From Lachnospiraceae bacterium (GTDB taxonomy: Bacteria; Bacillota; Clostridia; Lachnospirales; Lachnospiraceae): a DNA stretch of 64,000 nt. The stretch covers positions 234,001 through 298,000 of the forward strand of contig JAKVNF010000004.1 of the NCBI GenBank assembly GCA_022483465.1, written 5' to 3'. The notes below the pieces were generated by a model. That model did no database searches. It saw only the letters and a program-made list of their open reading frames with translations, and had not been told where the DNA came from. Shown here one piece after another: positions 15,396 to 23,703 of the stretch (within the stretch, counting starts at the first letter, position 1; each line of letters starts with the position of its first letter). The position numbers were made by a program, and so were the translations under genes.

Positions 15396-15896
15396 TTATG
15401 TCAGCCAGAGCAAAAGACCCGCCAGGATGCCCGCTGCGCCCCCCGCCAGGGTGTCCTCCGGGTAGTGCACACCGCCCAAAACCCGGACCAGGGCGGAGAG
15501 GGCCGTGATCACAAAGCCCGCAATCCCCAGGGGGAGCGATATCTTCAGAAGGCACATGGAGATCACCGCGCAGGAGAACACGTGCCGCGAGGGCATCGAA
15601 TTGCCTCTCGTCTTCTTTGGGATCAAAGGGTCCAGGTCCCAGGTCTCGTAGGGGCGCTTTCGGTTGATCTTACGGCGGACCAAAGAGAGCAGGACAAAAA
15701 AGGCCCCGGGGACGAGGACATACGGCGCGCAGGCGCGGACCCCGCCCCGGATCAGCGTCAGGAAGACCAGCGCCGGGTAGGCCGCGTACATCGCCGCCGT
15801 CAGGACCTTGTTCAGTGCGCGCAGCGCCTGCACCCCATGTTTTTGTCTCCGGATGCCGGCCGTGATGGTCCGGTACCAGGCGGCGTAGTCTCCCAT
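15396..15896 (-). CDS. PAP2-family membrane phosphatase
   Basis: A 166-residue membrane protein of the phosphatidic acid phosphatase 2 class. The three signature blocks are present: RRKINRKRPYE (K-x6-RP), GNSMPSRHVF (PSxH) and RVLGGVHYPED (R-x5-H-x3-D). These enzymes remove phosphate from lipid phosphates such as undecaprenyl pyrophosphate outside the membrane. It starts 22 bases after the MoxR ATPase stop and belongs to the same transcript. Carrier-lipid recycling for the upstream polysaccharide genes is a reasonable inference. Confidence 0.88.
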   Translation of the reverse strand: MGDYAAWYRTITAGIRRQKHGVQALRALNKVLTAAMYAAYPALVFLTLIRGGVRACAPYVLVPGAFFVLLSLVRRKINRKRPYETWDLDPLIPKKTRGNSMPSRHVFSCAVISMCLLKISLPLGIAGFVITALSALVRVLGGVHYPEDTLAGGAAGILAGLLLWLT

Positions 15897-15918
15897 CCCG
15901 TTGTTTCCTTTCTCCCAC

Positions 15919-17409
15919 TCAGAGGTTCATCAGCACCTCGGACACCTCTTTGGTCAGTTCCTCCTGCCGATCCTGCAGGAGAAGGAGCTTGTTGTAGCGG
16001 TAGTAGGCATCGCTGCCGCACTCCCGGATAAAGCGGAGGGCGTGGCTGCTGCCCGCAAGCTCCGACAGAAAGATCACCATCTCCTGCCCCTCGCCAAAGC
16101 ACCGGGCGAGGAACTCGAAGGCGTGGGAGAGGTGGTCGGAGGTCTGTTTGACCGCGGCGCCGCGCGCCCGCTCCCGGTCCGCAAACCAGGCCTTTGCCAT
16201 GGAGAAGTCGGGCGAAGCCTCCTTTTTGGCGAAGCTCTCGAGCTCCTCCAGGGCGGCGAGGGTCTTTTTCTGGCAGCGCAGGTTCTCTGGGGAGAGGATC
16301 CCGGAGGCGGTGCCCTCCTGCAGCGCCTGCTTCCTGCGCTGGATGCAGGCAGAGAGCGCAGGGAGGAAGGCCCCGCTGTCATCCCGGATCGCCTTCAGCT
16401 CCGTGAACACCGCCTTCTGGACGTCGCAGTCCTCCCCGTAGGCGCGGAACTCCTGGTTCAGGCTGTCGGAAAGAAGCCCGATCAGAGAGAGCTTCTCGTC
16501 AAAGGGCGCGCCGCCGACCTTTAAGGAGCGGTCGCTGTAGTGCCCCTCCAGGATGTCCTCCACCCGGTAGTCCTCCCGGTACTTCTCGTACAGGGCGTAG
16601 TAGTCCGCAAAGTCCTTTGCGATCTCCGGGTCCTGCAGGTACTCGCCGCACAGGTCCCTGGTGATCGGAAGGTGCAGGGCCTCGTAGGCCGACAGGATCC
16701 GGGAGAGGTCCTCCCATCCCCGGGCGGTCACGAAGTACTTGTCCTCCACCTCCATGCGGATCGAGTAAAAGCGGTCCCGGTGGATGGAGAGGTAGGACAG
16801 GATGGCGCCGTGAACGCCGTTTTGCACCGCGTACCGCTTCCAGACGTCAAAGTCCTCCTCGATCTCGATCTTCCGGACCCGGTCCAGGGTCACGATGTCG
16901 AAGTCCCGGACGGACTTGTTGTACTCCGGGGGGTTCCCGGCGGTGACGATCACGTAGCCGTCCGGCACCTTGTGGCTGCCGAAGGTCTTGTACTGCAGAA
17001 ACTGCAGCATCGTCGGCGCCAGGGTCTCGGAGACGCAGTTGATCTCATCGAGAAAGAGGATTCCCTCGGAGACGCCGGTCCGGTCGATCTCGTCGTAGAC
17101 GCTGGCAATGATCTCACTCATCGTGTACTCCGTCGCGGAGTACTCCCGCCCGCCGTACTGCTTCTTCACGATGAGCGGCAGGCCGATGGCGGACTGCCTT
17201 GTGTGGTGCGTGATCGTATAGGAGACGAGGCCGATGTGGAGCTCCTGGGCCACCTGCTGCAGGATGGCGGTCTTGCCGATGCCGGGCGGGCCCACCAGCA
17301 GCATGGGCCGCTGCTTCTCCGGCGGGATCCGATAGGCCCCGGTCTCGTCCTTTAGGGTGTAGGCCCGCACCGTGTTGATGATCTCCTGTTTTGCTTCCTG
17401 AATGTTCAT
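15919..17409 (-). CDS. MoxR-type AAA+ ATPase
   Basis: A 496-residue ATPase. Walker A is GPPGIGKTAIL (around residue 40), Walker B GILFLDEIN (around 117), sensor 1 VIVTAGNPPEY (around 150), and LDRVRKIEIEED follows. The C-terminal 250 residues are helical and charged, longer than in simple MoxR proteins. MoxR ATPases act as chaperones for VWA-domain partners, as in RavA-ViaA. The partner gene lies 17 bases upstream. ATG 17409 is chosen because the sequence MNIQEAKQEI begins the conserved domain; the frame upstream of it overlaps the VWA gene. What the pair remodels is unknown. Confidence 0.9.
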   Translation of the reverse strand: MNIQEAKQEIINTVRAYTLKDETGAYRIPPEKQRPMLLVGPPGIGKTAILQQVAQELHIGLVSYTITHHTRQSAIGLPLIVKKQYGGREYSATEYTMSEIIASVYDEIDRTGVSEGILFLDEINCVSETLAPTMLQFLQYKTFGSHKVPDGYVIVTAGNPPEYNKSVRDFDIVTLDRVRKIEIEEDFDVWKRYAVQNGVHGAILSYLSIHRDRFYSIRMEVEDKYFVTARGWEDLSRILSAYEALHLPITRDLCGEYLQDPEIAKDFADYYALYEKYREDYRVEDILEGHYSDRSLKVGGAPFDEKLSLIGLLSDSLNQEFRAYGEDCDVQKAVFTELKAIRDDSGAFLPALSACIQRRKQALQEGTASGILSPENLRCQKKTLAALEELESFAKKEASPDFSMAKAWFADRERARGAAVKQTSDHLSHAFEFLARCFGEGQEMVIFLSELAGSSHALRFIRECGSDAYYRYNKLLLLQDRQEELTKEVSEVLMNL

Positions 17410-17426
17410 GCGCTCTCCTTCCCGCC

Positions 17427-18755
17427 TCAGACATAGAGCTTGGTCGCCCAGGCGGGCACCCGGGTGTCGTCGTTGTCCCCGTCCTTGCGGAACACAAAGG
17501 CGGTGTCGTAGTGGGGCGCCCGCTTCGGATAGACGCCGTACCCGTCGGTGAAGTAGAGAAGGCCCCTGAGGTGCTTCAGCTCCCGGCGCTTCTCCAGCTC
17601 CTCCACGTATTGAAACACCGGCCGGTAGTCGGTGCCGCCGCCGCCCCGGACCGTAAAGTTCTTCGCAAAGCGCCGCATCTCGTTCACATCTGTGATCTTC
17701 GTGTCGCTCTGGATGCGGTCGTCGCACTGCACCAGGTGGATCAGGACCTGGTGGAAATAACTGTTTCCGGCAAAGAGGACGTCCGCGGTCTCGTTCAGGA
17801 ACTTCTGCACCAGCTCCCCGGAGACGGACTCGGAGGTGTCGATGGCGATGACCAGCTCCTCCACCTTCTTCGCCTCCCGGACCTCGTTCTCCTCGATCAG
17901 GGGCATGTTTCCGTAGTGCTCCATCCCGTAGTGGTAGTAGGCGTAGTCAAAGGAGTCAGGGTCGATCCCGGCCTCCTCCCGGACCACCGCGTACCTGCGA
18001 AGAAACGCCCGGTAGTCGGTGCGCCGGCGCATCGAGTAGCCGAGGGTCCACTCCAGGGCGCCGGGGTTCTTCCCGGCTTCCCGCCCGTAGCTGACGACCT
18101 CCGCCTTCACCCGGCCGGCAATCTTCTTCCACTCCTCCTCGGTCAGGTTCCGGATATGCGCCCCCGGAAGGGCGCACGGCGCTTCCTGCTGCGGCGGTGC
18201 AGGGGGCTGCGCGTCCTCCATGCGCTGCCAGAAGCTGTGGTCGTCGAGGCGAAACTCCGCCGCCCACCGGCACTGCTCATCGTAGTCCGGCCGGTCCTTC
18301 AAAAGGGCCGCGTAGATGCGCTCCGCGGTCAGGACCCCGGCCTTCTGCTTGAGCGTCTCATAGATCTGGGCGCGCTTTTCCCGCACCGGGTCGAAGATCA
18401 CCGGGTACTCCATCGTGTCGATGACGGACTCCGCCGCGATGTCGCAGGAAAGGTCCCAGAGCTCCGGATCCTCCCGGTCCTTTGCTGAAAACATGTGCCG
18501 AAAGAGGCAGTGCATCAGGCAGTGCACGTAGGTGCGGCAGAGGTTCTTGGGGTCCTCCACAAACCGGCGAAGGAGAAAGTTCGGGTTGTACCGAAGGTAC
18601 ACCGCGTCGGTGCCGATGGTCGTGGTGTTAAGGTCCATCTTCGGCGCGAGCCGGTCCAGGGCACTGCCAAAAAAGCGCATGGACAGAAAGAGCTGTGTCC
18701 TGCAGTTTTGGAGGATCTTCTCCCCCGTCTGTTCCAGAACTTCTCTCTGCCGCAT
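17427..18755 (-). CDS. VWA-like metallopeptidase-type protein, MoxR partner
   Basis: A 442-residue protein. The N-terminal part resembles the putative metallopeptidase region found in front of such VWA domains, with THVHC-like YVHCLMHCLFRH around residue 76. The C-terminal part (about 305-440) is VWA-like: the metal-site motif IDTSES (DxSxS), the late LLYFTDGYG aspartate, and a Gly-rich GGGGTDYRP loop. A GGGAGGA SD precedes ATG 18755. Tight coupling to the MoxR gene supports a physical complex. Protease activity is an inference from family naming only; the HxxxH pair is seen, a full active site is not proven. Confidence 0.82.
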   Translation of the reverse strand: MRQREVLEQTGEKILQNCRTQLFLSMRFFGSALDRLAPKMDLNTTTIGTDAVYLRYNPNFLLRRFVEDPKNLCRTYVHCLMHCLFRHMFSAKDREDPELWDLSCDIAAESVIDTMEYPVIFDPVREKRAQIYETLKQKAGVLTAERIYAALLKDRPDYDEQCRWAAEFRLDDHSFWQRMEDAQPPAPPQQEAPCALPGAHIRNLTEEEWKKIAGRVKAEVVSYGREAGKNPGALEWTLGYSMRRRTDYRAFLRRYAVVREEAGIDPDSFDYAYYHYGMEHYGNMPLIEENEVREAKKVEELVIAIDTSESVSGELVQKFLNETADVLFAGNSYFHQVLIHLVQCDDRIQSDTKITDVNEMRRFAKNFTVRGGGGTDYRPVFQYVEELEKRRELKHLRGLLYFTDGYGVYPKRAPHYDTAFVFRKDGDNDDTRVPAWATKLYV

Positions 18756-18776
18756 GCGCTTCCTCCCAACACCCCG

Positions 18777-19673
18777 CTACAGGCAAAACGGATCAAAGGA
18801 CGGCGGGGCGCTCTGCCCCGCCTCCATCAAAATGCCGACGATCTGCGCCGCCCCCCGGTCGGCCGCTTCCTGCAGGGGGATGGCTGTTGCCGCCTGGTCC
18901 AGGAGCTTATTCTTTGCAAGGAACCGGATCCTTTCAACGTCCTCCGTGGCGACCAGGTGCCGCAGCACCTTCTCCGTGTGGGCAAACAGCCAATTTTCAT
19001 ACTGCGCCCTTGCCGCTTCCCCGAGCTCTTCCGGGTACATCAGCCGGTCCAGGCAGATCCTGGCCGCGCTCAGGTCGTCGTAGGAGGTGAGGCGCGGCAG
19101 CAGCCGGTCGTACTCCGCAAGGTGCAGGGCGTGCTTTTCCACGCACTCCCGGTAGGCCATCCCGGCGCCCTCGATGGTGAAGTGGATCGCCCGGGCCATC
19201 GTGTCCTCCCTGGCCTCCCGGACGTACTCCGGGAAGGTGAGGCACAGGGTCTTCTCCTGGCCAAACAGGTCCGCGCTCCCGTGCAGAACAAAGGAGAGGG
19301 CGTTGTCCGTCTCCTGCAGAAGGTCCCGCATCAGCAGGTAGTTGTCCTTTTCCGTCACCTCGATGCAGATCTCCCGCAGCGCGTCGCAGCTTCGGATCAC
19401 CCCGTCGTAGAGGTCGTCCGTCGTGTCATAGACCCGGATCCGCTCCAGGGCGGCATCGTTCTGAAAGGCAAAGAGGTGCAGGGTCTTGAGCGACCGCGGG
19501 AGGGAGATCTCCCGGACCTCGTCCCGGTCCGCCAGGGCGTGATTTCCGATGCTGCGCACCGGGAGCCCCTCGATTTTTTCTGGGACCGTCAGGGAGGGGG
19601 CCTTGCCCTCGTAACCCGTGATCTCGATCACGGGTTCTCCCCCCTGTGTCTTTTTCTCATACAGAAAGCCCAA
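18777..19673 (-). CDS. Leucine-rich-repeat (BspA-like) protein of the MoxR-VWA cluster
   Basis: A 298-residue cytoplasmic protein without signal peptide. Residues 10-130 show BspA/LRR_5-like repeats (LTVPEKIEGLPVRSIGNHAL, then SLPRSLKTLHLFAFQNDAAL). The C-terminal part is helical and ends in an ankyrin-like stretch (LQEAADRGAAQIVGILMEAG). The start is TTG 19673; GGAGGAG lies in the last codons of the upstream gene, so translation is coupled. It may act as the recognition partner of the MoxR-VWA pair. That is inferred from position only. Confidence 0.7.
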   Translation of the reverse strand: MGFLYEKKTQGGEPVIEITGYEGKAPSLTVPEKIEGLPVRSIGNHALADRDEVREISLPRSLKTLHLFAFQNDAALERIRVYDTTDDLYDGVIRSCDALREICIEVTEKDNYLLMRDLLQETDNALSFVLHGSADLFGQEKTLCLTFPEYVREAREDTMARAIHFTIEGAGMAYRECVEKHALHLAEYDRLLPRLTSYDDLSAARICLDRLMYPEELGEAARAQYENWLFAHTEKVLRHLVATEDVERIRFLAKNKLLDQAATAIPLQEAADRGAAQIVGILMEAGQSAPPSFDPFCL

Positions 19674-19676
19674 CGC

Positions 19677-20438
19677 TCACTCCTCCAGGCCCTGCGGCTC
19701 GTCGGGGTCCTTGTAGATGTTGTAGCCGTCCACCGTGTCCAGGTAGACGATGCCGGTGCCGGAGAGATCCACCCCGGCCATCTTGTCGGCCGCCATCACC
19801 AGGTAGTTGCAATTGTACTCCCGGATCGCCTCGATCAGGGCCTTCCCGTCGACGGGGTCCGCATTCATCGCGTCGTACACCGACTGGTAGTAGTCCGCGT
19901 ACTGGGGCATCAGCATCTCCCGGCCGTAGGGCATGAGAATCCGCGAGTCGTACTGGCGCACGAACTGCACCAGCTCCGGCGGCATCGCCACCATGGTCCG
20001 CTGCCCGCCCGCGTCCTGCAGGACGTAGTCCGAGACGTCCAGCACCACCTGGGGCAGGTGGAGCCGGTTCTCCGCCGGCAGGATGTTCTCGTTGCTGTAG
20101 GTGTACTGGCCGCACAGGAGCATTAAAGCCGCCATCACCGCAAGGCCAAAGGGCAGGCGCCGCGAGGACTGGCGGATCAGCGCGTAGCAGGTCGTGACCG
20201 ACATCGGAATCAGCCACAGAAACCGGTAGTAGGTGTCCGTTCCCTCGATCTTCGCGTACAGATCCCGCACCGGCGGGAGCAGGAACAGGACGAGAAAGCA
20301 GGCCGGCAGGTATAAAAACAGGATCCGGTTTGCCTTGTCGTCCTCCCGCAGAAACAGGGTCACCAGGGCAATGACATACAGCACCGTGAGAAGCCCCGAC
20401 CCGGAATAGGCCACGATTGTTCCCAACACACCGCTCAT
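19677..20438 (-). CDS. Membrane protein of unknown function in the polysaccharide cluster
   Basis: About 253 residues: four or so N-terminal hydrophobic helices (GLLTVLYVIALVTLFL, then ILFLYLPACFLVLFLL and two more) and a soluble C-terminal domain of about 130 residues. ATG 20438 overlaps the stop of the preceding, larger membrane gene (ATGA). The two together look like one glycosyltransferase-C-like or DUF6077-like protein split into two genes, with this half carrying the outer soluble domain. I do not recognise a catalytic motif. Confidence 0.6.
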   Translation of the reverse strand: MSGVLGTIVAYSGSGLLTVLYVIALVTLFLREDDKANRILFLYLPACFLVLFLLPPVRDLYAKIEGTDTYYRFLWLIPMSVTTCYALIRQSSRRLPFGLAVMAALMLLCGQYTYSNENILPAENRLHLPQVVLDVSDYVLQDAGGQRTMVAMPPELVQFVRQYDSRILMPYGREMLMPQYADYYQSVYDAMNADPVDGKALIEAIREYNCNYLVMAADKMAGVDLSGTGIVYLDTVDGYNIYKDPDEPQGLEE

Positions 20439-21574
20439 AGGCCGCCTCCCGACAAGAGATTGGGCAGCATCACCCGGACCAGGATGGCCGCATAGACCAC
20501 GTTTGGCAGACAGCAGAGCACCGTCTTCTTCCAAAAGCCCCGGCTGCGGTAGGCGACGGAGACAAAGACGCTCCCCGCCAGGAACAAAAAGGCCGCAAAC
20601 ATCGGCGCCATCGCCGTGCAAAAGCCCGACGCCAGGTTGACGAGGACCATCAGGATGAGGGGAAGCCGCAGGCTCCTGCCCTCCCCGATCCGGTGGGCGG
20701 CCAGAAGCAGTGCATAGAAGCCCAGCGGCACGATGATGTTGGCAAAGACGGTCTTGCCCTGCCAGGTGCGCATCAGAAGGAAGGTCTCCGGCGTGTAGAT
20801 CGACACGTTTCCGAAGATCTGGATCAGCGCGAGCGCGCTCATGAAGGCGGGGATCATCCGCCCGGTGCGCTTTTTGCTGTCCTTGTCGTGGAGCAGGGCG
20901 TGGATCAGGCAGAATGCCGCCACGTCCGCCAGGGGAAGAAACACCAGGGGGATCAGGCTGTGCGTCACGATCGTGGGGTGGGTGGTGCAGAGGGTCGCAA
21001 CCGCCGCGATCCACATGGGGATCATCGCCATCGCGTGGCGCCCGTCCAGCTCCGTCGTGATGCCGGTGTAGGGGACATAGTGGTACATGGTCCCGGTCTG
21101 CCAGGTCTGCACCGACTGCGCCACGTAGTAGGCGTCGTCCCCGTCGTAGGAGGCGTGGGTGTAGGACATGAAGAGCTCAAAGGCAAGAAGGGCCGCAAAG
21201 AGGATCCAGAAGGCGAGGGCCTGGGGATCCGGGTGCATGTGCTCTTTCTTTTTCAGCGCCTTCCACGCCCCGGTGACCGGCGACGGTGCAAGGCCCCCGG
21301 TCTTTCGGACCCGGAGGATGCCGATGACGGAGAGGGCTGCGGCCGCCACCCCGTAGAGGCCCACGAGGAGCGCAAAGTTTCCCAGCGCCGTGGTGAACAG
21401 GACGACAAGGCCCAGGCACTCAAAGAGCGCAAAGCTCGCCAGGTACCCTTGAGCGATCACGATGTGGAGTTTTCGCTCCGAGGGATCCTCGAAGCTGCCA
21501 ACGAACAGGCCCATGCCGAAGGGCAGCACCCCCGCCCAGAGCACAAATGCCAGAAGTTTACCTGCTGCCCCCAT
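20435..21574 (-). CDS. Polytopic membrane protein, resembles DUF6077-type proteins
   Basis: About 379 residues with ten or so hydrophobic helices. An early outer loop contains YTHASYDGDDAYYVAQ, an acidic cluster of the kind that GT-C enzymes use, and EGRSLRLPL follows later. ATG 21574 sits inside the end of the glycosyltransferase gene (17-base overlap). The neighbours are a dolichol-phosphate-mannose-synthase-like transferase, a DHHW protein, an MBOAT enzyme and a flippase, so transfer or polymerisation of a lipid-linked sugar is plausible. The DUF assignment is from memory of the family and is tentative. Confidence 0.55.
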   Translation of the reverse strand: MGAAGKLLAFVLWAGVLPFGMGLFVGSFEDPSERKLHIVIAQGYLASFALFECLGLVVLFTTALGNFALLVGLYGVAAAALSVIGILRVRKTGGLAPSPVTGAWKALKKKEHMHPDPQALAFWILFAALLAFELFMSYTHASYDGDDAYYVAQSVQTWQTGTMYHYVPYTGITTELDGRHAMAMIPMWIAAVATLCTTHPTIVTHSLIPLVFLPLADVAAFCLIHALLHDKDSKKRTGRMIPAFMSALALIQIFGNVSIYTPETFLLMRTWQGKTVFANIIVPLGFYALLLAAHRIGEGRSLRLPLILMVLVNLASGFCTAMAPMFAAFLFLAGSVFVSVAYRSRGFWKKTVLCCLPNVVYAAILVRVMLPNLLSGGGL

Positions 21575-22541
21575 GTTCCGTCTCTCCCTGCTTGGCTTCC
21601 TCTTCCTGAAGGAGCCTCTTGTAGTCACTGTGCAGGAGATTTCGCTGCACCTCAAAGCTGCGGCGGGCGTTCCGGTCCATGTTGGAGAGGATGAGCCCCG
21701 AGAAGAAGGACAACAGCGCCGCAATCGCCACAAACCCGCAGACGATCAGGGTCGGGAACTTGCGCACGAGTCCCGTCGCAAAGTACCCCTTCACCACCGG
21801 GATGAAGAAGATGACCGCCAGGATCGTCAGCACCCCGGCCAGGAAGCCAAAGAACCCCATGGGCCGGTAGTTGCGGTAGAGGCTGACGATGGTCTCCAGC
21901 ACCTTGATCCCGTCGGAGAAGGTGTTGAGCTTCGAGGAGGAGCCCTCGGGCCGGTCCCGGTATTCGATGACCACGTTGTCGATCTGCATGTTGTTGTAGA
22001 CCGCGTGGATCGTCATCTCGGTCTCGATCTCAAAGCCCTTGGAGAGGACCGGGAAGGTCTTCACGAAGTCGTAGGAGAAGGCCCGGTACCCGGTCATGAT
22101 GTCCCGGATGTTGCAGTCGAAGAGCCGGTTGATGGACCCCCGCACCAGGCTGTTGCCGAAGTTGTGGAAGGGCCGCTTGTTCTCGGTGAAGTAGGTGGAG
22201 GAGAGCCGATCTCCCACCACCATGTCGGCGTTCTTGTGCAGGACCCGGTCCACCAGCTCCGGCGCGGCGTCCATGGGATAGGTATCGTCCCCGTCCACCA
22301 TGACATAGCACTCCGCATCGATCTCCCGGAACATGCGCCGGATGACGTTGCCCTTGCCCTGCTTGTACTCGTTGCGCACCACGGCGCCGGCCTGTTTGGC
22401 AATCTCCGCCGTTTTGTCCGTGGAGTTGTTGTTGTAGACGTAGATCACCGCATCCGGCAGGGCCTTTTTCGCATCCGCCACCACCTTGCCGATCGTCTTT
22501 TCCTCGTTGTAGCAGGGAATCAATACCGCGATATGATCCAT
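21558..22541 (-). CDS. Family-2 glycosyltransferase with C-terminal membrane helices
   Basis: About 327 residues. The GT-A domain has AVLIPCYNEEKTIGKV at the N-terminus, the DGDD metal-binding motif (YVMVDGDDTYP, around 81) and MTGYRAFS with FEIETEM. Two hydrophobic helices near the C-terminus (about 235-255 and 268-290) anchor it. This layout matches polyprenyl-phosphate glycosyltransferases of the DPM1/ArnC/GtrB type, which charge a lipid carrier with one sugar. ATG 22541 has GGGAAAAA-type context only. It lies between the DHHW gene and the membrane protein pair. Confidence 0.86.
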   Translation of the reverse strand: MDHIAVLIPCYNEEKTIGKVVADAKKALPDAVIYVYNNNSTDKTAEIAKQAGAVVRNEYKQGKGNVIRRMFREIDAECYVMVDGDDTYPMDAAPELVDRVLHKNADMVVGDRLSSTYFTENKRPFHNFGNSLVRGSINRLFDCNIRDIMTGYRAFSYDFVKTFPVLSKGFEIETEMTIHAVYNNMQIDNVVIEYRDRPEGSSSKLNTFSDGIKVLETIVSLYRNYRPMGFFGFLAGVLTILAVIFFIPVVKGYFATGLVRKFPTLIVCGFVAIAALLSFFSGLILSNMDRNARRSFEVQRNLLHSDYKRLLQEEEAKQGETEHGGSR

Positions 22542-22560
22542 TTTTCCCCTCTTTTTCCGC

Positions 22561-23694
22561 TCAGTCCTCTTCCACCGCGAGCCCGTCGGTGATCGAGAAT
22601 TTCGCCAGGTTGCCAAGATAGCGCTCCACCACCTCGTAGACAAACACCGTGGGCTGCATTTCTTCGAGCTGGGAGAGCGAGTAGTCGTAGTAGTAGGTCA
22701 TGAAGCCATGCTGGAAGTGGCACACGTAGTAGGGCGCGCTGAAGGCGGAGAAGGAGTCGCCGACCACGAAGATCTTGTCCCCGGGGGCGGTGTCGTCCGT
22801 CTCAAAGGTGAACTGGGTGCCGGTGTCGTTGGCCTCCATCTTCAGGTTGTGGGGCGTATACCCATGGATCTCGTAGACCGGATCGTCTGTCAGCACCTGG
22901 GAGAGGTGGATCATCCGGGCGAGGTCGAAGGTGTAGCCGCCGACCTCTTTGATCGTGCACTCGTCCAGGGGGACCTGATCAAAGCCCAGGGTGTTCGTCA
23001 GCTCCTTCGTGCCCACATAGGCGCCCACCGCGTTCCAGTGGGTGTCGTACTTGTAGTAGAGCTGCTGATCCGAGTTCTCGCTCTTGTAGGCTTCCAGCGA
23101 GTCGTCCGCGTTGATCACCGGAATGTCCGTGTGGTCCTTCAGGTAGTCGGTCACCTGCCGGAGCCGGGAGTAGGACGTGTGCGCGCCGTAGGAGTCAGGC
23201 ATGTACTCGCTGTAGACGCTCTCCTTGTTGGGGGCGAGGAACAGATAGAAGGTGCAGCCCCGCTCCTTAAGATACGCCTGGATTGCGGTCAGGTTGTCCG
23301 CGATCTGCGCCAGCTCCTCGTCGGAGAAGAGGTTGGTGCCCAGGTAGTCCGCCACGGTGTCCTCGCCGTTGCGCGCGGTGCCCTTATAGAAGAGCCAGCC
23401 GTCCCTGCCCACGATCGCCGTGTCGGAGCTGGAGGTGTGCAGGAACTTGTAGTCGATCCAGCCGTTGAGGGAGAGGATCTGGTTGCGGAACGGCAGGTGG
23501 TCGTTGAACCAGTCCTCAAAGGTGGAGGGAAAGTCATCCACCGAGGTCTCCCCCAGGATGGGCGCCTCTGCCAGCGTCCGGTTTTCATAGTTGGTCGTGT
23601 CCGTGTACTTTCCAATCAGGGCAAAGACCGCCACCGGGACCAGGAGGAAGACGGCGACGACAGCGATGTAGATGTTCTGTACTGCTCTCTTCAT
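22561..23694 (-). CDS. DHHW-family (AlgJ/AlgX-like) protein, polysaccharide O-acetylation partner
   Basis: A 377-residue protein with one N-terminal membrane anchor (about 8-27) and an extracytoplasmic SGNH-like domain. The family motif appears as YDTHWNAVGA (DTHW, around 217). FYLFLAPNKESVY precedes it and VVGDSFSAF, the serine-containing GDS block, follows around 312. It starts 10 bases before the end of the MBOAT gene region, the standard pairing in which the MBOAT enzyme moves acetyl groups across the membrane and the SGNH-like partner attaches them to the glycan. Confidence 0.85.
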   Translation of the reverse strand: MKRAVQNIYIAVVAVFLLVPVAVFALIGKYTDTTNYENRTLAEAPILGETSVDDFPSTFEDWFNDHLPFRNQILSLNGWIDYKFLHTSSSDTAIVGRDGWLFYKGTARNGEDTVADYLGTNLFSDEELAQIADNLTAIQAYLKERGCTFYLFLAPNKESVYSEYMPDSYGAHTSYSRLRQVTDYLKDHTDIPVINADDSLEAYKSENSDQQLYYKYDTHWNAVGAYVGTKELTNTLGFDQVPLDECTIKEVGGYTFDLARMIHLSQVLTDDPVYEIHGYTPHNLKMEANDTGTQFTFETDDTAPGDKIFVVGDSFSAFSAPYYVCHFQHGFMTYYYDYSLSQLEEMQPTVFVYEVVERYLGNLAKFSITDGLAVEED

Positions 23695-23703
23695 AAATTC
23701 CTT

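Noticed and set aside
20435-21733. Longer N-terminus for the membrane protein (from 21733)
   Set aside because: The extra part lies inside the glycosyltransferase gene in another frame and lacks an SD.
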